Of a stretch of 26,990 nucleotides of DNA, positions 21,916 to 26,990 are shown piece after piece. The stretch comes from a virus: positions 1 to 26,990 of IMG/VR virus record IMGVR_UViG_3300031705_000038; one strand, given 5' to 3'. The notes under the pieces were generated by a model. That model did not search any database. It was given only the letters and a program-made list of their open reading frames with translations, and was not told where the DNA came from. The position numbers were made by a program, and so were the translations under genes. How positions within the stretch are numbered: position 1 is the first letter of the stretch; every line of letters begins with the position of its first letter.

Positions 21916-23225
21916 TGTCTAAAGTAGACATAGAGCTACCACCTAAGCTAGTACCAATATTCCAAGGTGAAGCACGTTACAGGGCAGCTTATGGCGGTCG
22001 TGGTGGTGCTAAGTCTCGTGCCTTTGCTATGATGACTGCTGTATGGGGTTACAAGTTTGGCAAGAGTGGGCGTACAGGTCAGATCCTATGCTTACGCCAG
22101 TACATGAACAGCCTAAGTGAAAGCTCATTCGCAGAGATTAAAAGCGCCATCCAAGCAGTGCCATTCCTTAACGACTACTACGATTGCGGCGACCATTACA
22201 TACGCAGCAAGGATGGTAGGATCAACTACAGCTTCGCAGGCTTAACACGCAACATAGACAGCATTAAGTCAAAGGCCCGTATCATACTGGCGTTCATTGA
22301 TGAAGCTGAGACTGTGAGCGAAGAAGCCTACATGAAGCTGTTGCCATCTATCCGTGAAGAGAACTCAGAGTGCTGGGTAATCTGGAACCCTCAGTCTAAG
22401 GACTCAGCTACTCATAAGCGGTTCAGAATCAACACACCAGAAACCTGCAAGATCACAGACATTAACTGGCAGGATAATCCGTGGATGCCAGAGGTACTTA
22501 CTAACCAGCGCCTAGAAGACCTAGAGCTACGTCCTGATACTTATGGTCATGTATGGGAGGGTGACTTCTTAGAGTTCCCAGAAGGTGCTTTTTGGCTGCG
22601 TGAAATCAATGCCGCTAAAGCTGATGGCAGGGTAGGCAAGCTGCCAGTAGTAGAAGCTCATCCATGTATGACATTCTGGGACATTGGCGCTAGTGATGGC
22701 TGTGCAATATGGGTAGTGCAACAGGTAGGGTTAGAGTTCCGTCTAATAGACTTCTATGAAGCATGGGGCGAATCATACAGCCACGCGGTGAAATGGATTA
22801 AATCGCTTGATATGGTGTTTGAGGATATGTATCTGCCACATGATGCTGATCATAAGCGCCAAGGTCAGGTTACTAACAAGTCACCAAAGCAGATGCTTAA
22901 AGAATTAATGCCATCATCTAACTGGCGTATCGTCCCACGCATTCAGGATCTACTGTGGGGAATACAGCAAACGTCAGACATGTTCCCTTACCTTTACATC
23001 GATGAGGTTAAATGCGCTAAGGGTTTAGATCATCTCAAATCCTATCGTCGCAAGTGGTCAAATAGTGAGCAACGCTGGTCGCATATACCAGACAAGTCTG
23101 AAGGCCATTCAGAAGCTGCTGACGCGCTTAGGCAGATGGCCCAAGCATTCGCTGCTGGTGATCTAGGACGCGGCAAGAAGAAGCATCGTGGAGCCTTGAA
23201 ACGTGGGCTTAAAGGTATGGCTTAG
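21915..23225 (+). CDS. terL: Terminase large subunit
   Basis: 436 residues, GTG start. ATPase: Walker A GGRGGAKS (27-34), Walker B IILAFIDEAE (123-132, Asp129/Glu130) and coupling motif WVIWNPQ (154-160). Nuclease: FWDIGASDG (Asp256), LPHDADHK (Asp310/Asp312) and a C-terminal EAADALRQM with the third acidic residue. The basic C-terminal tail (GKKKHRGALKRGLKG) may bind the portal or DNA. It translocates and cuts phage DNA, probably by headful packaging, though cos cutting cannot be excluded from sequence alone. Confidence 0.95.
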   Translation: MSKVDIELPPKLVPIFQGEARYRAAYGGRGGAKSRAFAMMTAVWGYKFGKSGRTGQILCLRQYMNSLSESSFAEIKSAIQAVPFLNDYYDCGDHYIRSKDGRINYSFAGLTRNIDSIKSKARIILAFIDEAETVSEEAYMKLLPSIREENSECWVIWNPQSKDSATHKRFRINTPETCKITDINWQDNPWMPEVLTNQRLEDLELRPDTYGHVWEGDFLEFPEGAFWLREINAAKADGRVGKLPVVEAHPCMTFWDIGASDGCAIWVVQQVGLEFRLIDFYEAWGESYSHAVKWIKSLDMVFEDMYLPHDADHKRQGQVTNKSPKQMLKELMPSSNWRIVPRIQDLLWGIQQTSDMFPYLYIDEVKCAKGLDHLKSYRRKWSNSEQRWSHIPDKSEGHSEAADALRQMAQAFAAGDLGRGKKKHRGALKRGLKGMA

Positions 23226-23228
23226 TTG

Positions 23229-23237
23229 TGATATAAT
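23229..23237 (+). promoter_or_regulatory. Extended -10 box after terL
   Basis: TGATATAAT (TATAAT at 23232-23237, TG two bases before it) in the 40-base gap between terL and the next gene; only a weak -35 (TTAAAG). Predicted initiation near 23244, about 20 bases before the next start. Confidence 0.45.
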
Positions 23238-23265
23238 CGGGCTATATTTATTATAGGGTTTGGTT

Positions 23266-24885
23266 ATGGGTTTACTTAGCGACTACTGGCAGCAAAGCCA
23301 AGACTACAAGAAGGCTGGCTCTATTGGTGCTGGCTTGCTTCCTGACCGGCCTAATATGGCTTTAGGTCAACAGGGCTTGCTTGGTCAGATGCAGGCAGCA
23401 GAGGCTGAATACTTAAAGCGAGTTAGTAACCCAGTGCCTTATTATCAGAAGAATCCATCCGCACAAGGATTGCTAACTGTATCGCCAGAGCTAGACCTAT
23501 TAGATATGGCTACAGGCGGTGGTAAGATGGCTATGGGAGCTGCCGTAAAGAAGGCGGGTGGAAATACTGCTGATTATATTAAAGATCTAATGTTTTTGCA
23601 CAATACTAGTGCTGACAAAATTACTAGACAGCAGGGTATGGGTGGTATGCCAATGCCTTCTATTGCTGTTACGCAGAAAGATATTCCCTTTAATAGCTTT
23701 GGTGATATAACATTAATTGGAAAGCCGTCTAATTTCGACCCCAAAAGCTCAAAACTTAATCAAGCATTTAGTGCTGACGCTTATACTGTACGCGCACCAC
23801 AACCTGTTAGAGTCGCTAGGAAAGGCGCAGGTAAAGATTTTAGCGATAAGTATGAAGATAAACTTAAAGAGCTAGGCGTGTATACAAGTGAAGTGTCATC
23901 TAATATATGGGACTTAGAAAGCAAAGGCCAAGCAAACCCATCTAAATACAGACAGGTTTCCGACTTCTTTGAGAATAGGGCTGGAAGTTTATACTTAGAA
24001 GAGAGTGGTATTTCTTACAAAGGTAGTCTTGGCCCAGTTGGATTAAAGAAAAAGCGTGTTTTTGAGCAAAAAGCTATAGACAAGGCTAGGAATAGTGGTG
24101 AGTTGGAGTCTTGGAGCAAGAGCAAGGTAGATGAGATATTTGAACCAGAAGAATACTTTATCTCAAACCCTAATAGGGACTATTACACAACAGGCGCAAG
24201 GCTAAAGCCATACGATGCTGACGAGATAGCAAGCTTTATGAAGCGGTCTTCAGGAAGGAATCAAGAGGGCGGTATGTCTACTGGTTCGGCTGGTGCTGTA
24301 AGAGCTGCAACCACAGAGCAGTTCAAAGGCTTGCAGGGAATGCGAGATATTAAGGATAGGCTTGTGTCATCAGACGGCATGGCTAAATTCAAGCAGACTA
24401 GCGGTATGATGCTAGATGATCTATCAGAGGCATTTAAGGATAGTTACAAATATCAGTCAGATAGTATGCACTATGAAGATGAATTTAGAGAATTTGTTAG
24501 GTTAAGTGAAACTAAAGGTGTTAGAGCCGCTGCCGCTGAAGTAGGGTTTGACCCTAGCAAGGAATTAGTTAAAGAGCTAAACGACTATAAAGATATGCTT
24601 CGTGGCGGGCCTACTGAATACTTTGAATCAAAGCCTAAGAGAGTGGTAGATTTTAATGAATTTGCGGGCGCTATAGTACCGCAAGGAACGGATAAAAAAA
24701 CGCTTGGCCTGCTTGAGAGTTTCGGTATTAAGGTTAAGAAGTATAAAGATGAAGCTAGTCGAACAGCAGCGCGTGATAAATTTAAGTCTCAGATGTTTAC
24801 TAACCCAGCAGTATTGGGTGGCGCTGGTCTATTAGGGTACGGCATATTGGGCGAAGATCAAGAAGTGTCGTCTGGTGATCTTTAA
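23266..24885 (+). CDS. Polyvalent-type protein in the structural cluster
   Basis: 539 residues from ATG 23266 (AGGG before it). Residues about 1-100 are helical. From about 110 to 176 comes a distinctive segment: LHNTSADK, then GGMPMPSIAVTQKDIPF, FGDITLIGKPSNFDPKS and AFSADAYTVRAP. I recall this pattern from large polyvalent proteins that phages and conjugative elements send into cells with their DNA. The remainder is charged and helical, and the end is a Gly-rich hydrophobic patch (AVLGGAGLLGYGILG), as in ejected proteins. Its place between the terminase and the adaptor makes it a candidate virion cargo or effector; the enzymatic activity, if any, is unknown. Confidence 0.72.
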   Translation: MGLLSDYWQQSQDYKKAGSIGAGLLPDRPNMALGQQGLLGQMQAAEAEYLKRVSNPVPYYQKNPSAQGLLTVSPELDLLDMATGGGKMAMGAAVKKAGGNTADYIKDLMFLHNTSADKITRQQGMGGMPMPSIAVTQKDIPFNSFGDITLIGKPSNFDPKSSKLNQAFSADAYTVRAPQPVRVARKGAGKDFSDKYEDKLKELGVYTSEVSSNIWDLESKGQANPSKYRQVSDFFENRAGSLYLEESGISYKGSLGPVGLKKKRVFEQKAIDKARNSGELESWSKSKVDEIFEPEEYFISNPNRDYYTTGARLKPYDADEIASFMKRSSGRNQEGGMSTGSAGAVRAATTEQFKGLQGMRDIKDRLVSSDGMAKFKQTSGMMLDDLSEAFKDSYKYQSDSMHYEDEFREFVRLSETKGVRAAAAEVGFDPSKELVKELNDYKDMLRGGPTEYFESKPKRVVDFNEFAGAIVPQGTDKKTLGLLESFGIKVKKYKDEASRTAARDKFKSQMFTNPAVLGGAGLLGYGILGEDQEVSSGDL

Positions 24886-24887
24886 GG

Positions 24888-24893
24888 TATAAT
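24888..24893 (+). promoter_or_regulatory. TATAAT box before the adaptor gene
   Basis: GGTATAATACTGG in the 31-base gap after the polyvalent-type gene. No convincing -35. Similar boxes occur in other gaps of the late cluster. Confidence 0.35.
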
Positions 24894-24916
24894 ACTGGAA
24901 ACTACAGGGTATTTTA

Positions 24917-25537
24917 ATGGCAATTTCAACATACGATGAGCTGAAGACTTCAATTGCTGGTTGGTTAAACCGCGATGATCTGACAGCTAACATTCCAGAT
25001 TTCATTGCCTTGGCAGAGTCGTCTATCAGTAACGAGCTTCGTCATTGGCGTATGGAGACACGCGCAGAGACTACTCTTGATGGTCAGTTCACGGGTATTC
25101 CTAGTGATTGGCTATCGACTATACGCTTTCATTTAGACAATGCAGGCACTACTGATGTGCGCTACTTGCCACGAGCAGAAATGCAGCGTATGCGAGCAGA
25201 GCAGGTAGATGCTACAGGTATTCCAGCTTACTATGGGCATAATGCGGGCCAGTTTGAGGTATTCCCCACTCCAGACGGCTCGTATAGTTCTATCTTGCTG
25301 TACTATGCGAAGGTTCCTGCGCTATCTGATTCAGCCACGACTAACTGGCTGTTAACTCATTACCCAGACATTTACTTGTATGGTGCTTTAATTCACTCAG
25401 CTCCATTCCTAAAAGAAGACGAACGCGCTCAGACATGGGCTGCTTTGTACACATCGGCTGTAGAGCGTGTTAATGACGCAAGCAGTAAATCTACCGCGAG
25501 TGGCTCAGGCTTGCGCTTAAACATTAAGGCTTATTAA
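24917..25537 (+). CDS. SU10-like head-tail adaptor protein
   Basis: 206 residues. MAISTYDELKTSIAGWLNRDDL, then IPDFIALAESSISNELRHWRMETR and a GIPSDWLSTIRFHLD segment, followed by TDVRYLP and a C-terminal LYGALIHSAPFLKEDERAQTW, is the pattern of SU10-type phage adaptors. They bind below the portal and connect it to the tail. AGGG precedes the ATG. It is followed one base later by the next gene. Recognition is from memory of the family and fits the capsid gene type. Confidence 0.87.
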   Translation: MAISTYDELKTSIAGWLNRDDLTANIPDFIALAESSISNELRHWRMETRAETTLDGQFTGIPSDWLSTIRFHLDNAGTTDVRYLPRAEMQRMRAEQVDATGIPAYYGHNAGQFEVFPTPDGSYSSILLYYAKVPALSDSATTNWLLTHYPDIYLYGALIHSAPFLKEDERAQTWAALYTSAVERVNDASSKSTASGSGLRLNIKAY

Positions 25538-25538
25538 C

Positions 25539-25922
25539 ATGGCATTTACTACATTCCTACAAAATGAACTACTAGACCATGCGTTTCGCAATACGGCCTA
25601 TACAGCCCCTGCAACCGTTTACATAGGTCTTTATACAACAGCTACTGGCGTTGGCGGTACTGGCACAGAAGTCTCAGGCGGCTCATACACCCGTCAGGCA
25701 ATGACATTTGATGCTGCTGCCTCTGGTGCGATTGATAATACATCTGCTGTAGAGTTCCCAACAGCCTCTACTAGCTGGGGAACAATCACCCATACAGCCG
25801 TATTAGATGCTGCTACTGGCGGTAATATGCTGGCTCAGTCTGCTTTGACCACTAGCAAGCTTATCGGTGATGGTGATGTATTCCGATTCCAAGCGGGCGA
25901 GTTCGATATAACGCTTTCATAG
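25539..25922 (+). CDS. Gp80-like small tail-associated protein
   Basis: 127 residues. VYIGLYTTATG, TEVSGGSYTRQAMTFDAAASGAI, VEFPTASTSWGTITHTAVLDAATGG and LTTSKLIGDGD form the pattern of a widespread phage family annotated as tail fibre or decoration protein (Gp80-like). It is a compact beta structure. One base separates it from both neighbours, so the three proteins are made together. The exact location in the virion is not established. Confidence 0.82.
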   Translation: MAFTTFLQNELLDHAFRNTAYTAPATVYIGLYTTATGVGGTGTEVSGGSYTRQAMTFDAAASGAIDNTSAVEFPTASTSWGTITHTAVLDAATGGNMLAQSALTTSKLIGDGDVFRFQAGEFDITLS

Positions 25923-25923
25923 T

Positions 25924-26565
25924 ATGAATGGTTATGGTGCAGCTAACTTTGGCGTTAATATATATGGGCAAGCAGCCTATGTAGACGCTATTGCATCGAT
26001 TAATGCTACATCTGCCTTAACAGCCAATGCTCAACGAGTACGTGAGGCTGAGGCTATTATATCGGCATCATCTACAGTTGTAGCGTCAGGTCAGATAGTT
26101 TATCAGGCATCCGTCTCTATAGACTCTGTTTCTACGGCTACAGCTAATGGCAGTCTGGTAGCTGGTGGCATTGCCTCTATTGTGAATCCAAGTGTAGTTG
26201 CTGCTAGTGGTATTCGTATCGCTCAAGGCTCTGTACAGGTTGACGAAGTGTCAACTATTGCAGCTAAGGGCGCTATGGTTATTTCAGGCGCTGCTAGCAT
26301 TACGGCAGAGTCTAGCGTTACAGCTAACGGATCAGCTACCCTTAGTAGCTTGGCGGTTATTAGCTCAGTATCAGGTATGACAGCCACAGGTAGGCTTAAA
26401 TACATCCCGATACCTGCTGATGATGCAACCTACATAGACTTGCCTATAGACTCTGCTACATGGGTAGCAAGCGCTGTAGACTCACAAGATTACACAGACT
26501 TACCTATAGATTCTGCTGTTTGGGGTGCGCTGCCTAATGATAGCGCGAACTGGGCTAATTTATAG
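25924..26565 (+). CDS. Repetitive beta-rich structural protein
   Basis: 213 residues. The first ~150 residues are five or six imperfect repeats of roughly 25-28 residues following an ASIxxxSxxTAxG pattern (for example SINATSALTANAQ, SIDSVSTATANG, SITAESSVTANG), which predicts a beta-helix or stacked sandwich. The C-terminal part repeats D-L-P-I-D-S-A-x-W (three copies: ATYIDLPIDSATW, DYTDLPIDSAVW, ALPNDSANW). Such proteins usually lie in fibres or tail tips. It is very Ala/Ser/Thr/Val-rich with few charges. No catalytic motif. Starts one base after the previous stop. Confidence 0.75.
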   Translation: MNGYGAANFGVNIYGQAAYVDAIASINATSALTANAQRVREAEAIISASSTVVASGQIVYQASVSIDSVSTATANGSLVAGGIASIVNPSVVAASGIRIAQGSVQVDEVSTIAAKGAMVISGAASITAESSVTANGSATLSSLAVISSVSGMTATGRLKYIPIPADDATYIDLPIDSATWVASAVDSQDYTDLPIDSAVWGALPNDSANWANL

Positions 26566-26571
26566 TATAAT
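26566..26571 (+). promoter_or_regulatory. TATAAT box before the tail fibre gene
   Basis: TATAAT one base after the preceding stop codon, in a 35-base gap; GGAC is the ribosome site further on. No -35 consensus. Confidence 0.33.
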
Positions 26572-26600
26572 GCAATCAGATTAACGAATAGGACAGCACA

Positions 26601-26990
26601 ATGGCAGATACAACTACAACTAACTATGGTTTAACTAAACCAGAAGTAGGCGCCTCAGAAGATACGTGGGGAACTAAGGTCAATACAGACTTAGACTTAG
26701 TAGACGCGCAGATGAAGGTTAACGCTGACGGTTTGGCTGCTACTGTTCTTGTAGCTAACGCTGCTTTACCTAAAGCGGGTGGAGCTGTTACTGGGCCAAT
26801 CACAACGACTAGCACTGTAGACGGCGTAGATATCTCTGCTCGTGATGCTGTGCTTACGTCTACTACGACTACAGCAGGTGCTGCCTTGCCTAAAGCTGGC
26901 GGCACGATGACAGGCGATACGCTACATGGTGATGGAGTTAAGGCTAAGTTTGGTACTGGTGGTGACTTAGAGATTTACCATGATGGTGCA
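26601..26990 (+). CDS. Tail fibre protein, 3' end missing
   Basis: 130 residues are visible before the window ends. The N-terminus [22 protein letters not shown] is the common anchor segment of phage tail fibres and collar proteins. Two copies of the LPKAGG-(A/T)-(V/M)-TG motif follow (around residues 56-64 and 95-103), then [14 protein letters not shown], another typical fibre repeat. The receptor-binding part lies outside the window. It should decide host range. Confidence 0.88.
   Translation, partial: MADTTTTNYGLTKPEVGASEDTWGTKVNTDLDLVDAQMKVNADGLAATVLVANAALPKAGGAVTGPITTTSTVDGVDISARDAVLTSTTTTAGAALPKAGGTMTGDTLHGDGVKAKFGTGGDLEIYHDGA

Noticed and set aside
26624-26905. Minus-strand open frame within the tail fibre gene
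   Set aside because: Mirror of repeated fibre codons; the plus-strand frame carries clear fibre motifs.

Overview
This window is a 27 kb piece of a tailed-phage genome, most likely a podovirus-type (short-tailed) phage of a Gram-negative, probably gammaproteobacterial and possibly marine host. The reasons are a large portal protein, a major capsid protein and an adaptor that look like the SU10 families, Gln/Ala-rich ejection-type proteins, no tape measure or tail-tube gene in view, and NinB, NinG, ERF and DUF2591 relatives typical of phages of enteric and marine gammaproteobacteria. No integrase, CI-type repressor, DNA polymerase, RNA polymerase, tRNA, insertion sequence or CRISPR array is visible. 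Both ends cut through genes.

Layout. (1) 1-9500, rightward: the 3' end of a Lys/Ala-rich protein, three probable ejection proteins, portal, a small protein, scaffold and major capsid protein, then a terminator with a promoter just in front of it and two small genes. (2) 9519-11509, rightward: a protein with an N-terminal helix-turn-helix-like segment and a metallophosphoesterase domain, then lysis genes (GH24 lysozyme and a GTA-type holin). (3) 11502-14046, leftward: an eight-gene accessory operon with start/stop overlaps at nearly every junction, including DUF3310 and DUF2591 proteins and a 51-codon gene at its 3' end. (4) 14047-14180: a divergent control region. (5) 14181-20276, rightward: recombination and replication genes (ERF annealing protein, SSB-like protein, Cro-like regulator, NinB, NinG, a SleB-type hydrolase, a membrane-anchored HTH protein, an SF2 helicase and a primase zinc-binding domain). 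(6) 20351-21243: four small genes of unknown function. (7) 21547-26990, rightward: late genes (TerS, TerL, a polyvalent-type protein, adaptor, small tail proteins and the 5' end of a tail fibre).

How they work together: the leftward and rightward clusters from 14.1 kb look like early functions (host takeover, recombination, replication initiation). A control region before terS (an extended -10 with a perfect 17-bp palindrome over the -35 position) probably starts late transcription. Additional TATAAT boxes occur in the gaps of the late cluster. In a circular or permuted map the late order would be TerS, TerL, tail, unseen genes, ejection proteins, portal, scaffold, capsid, lysis.

The least explained parts are two gene-poor intervals, 17914-18417 and 21244-21546. 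Both are dense in perfect inverted repeats, including crossing (pseudoknot-type) pairings, and both carry a hairpin with a 5' A-tract that would read as an intrinsic terminator on the minus strand. They are the best candidates for undescribed structured RNAs or regulatory leaders. All family assignments rest on reading the sequence and motifs by eye; no database search was run.
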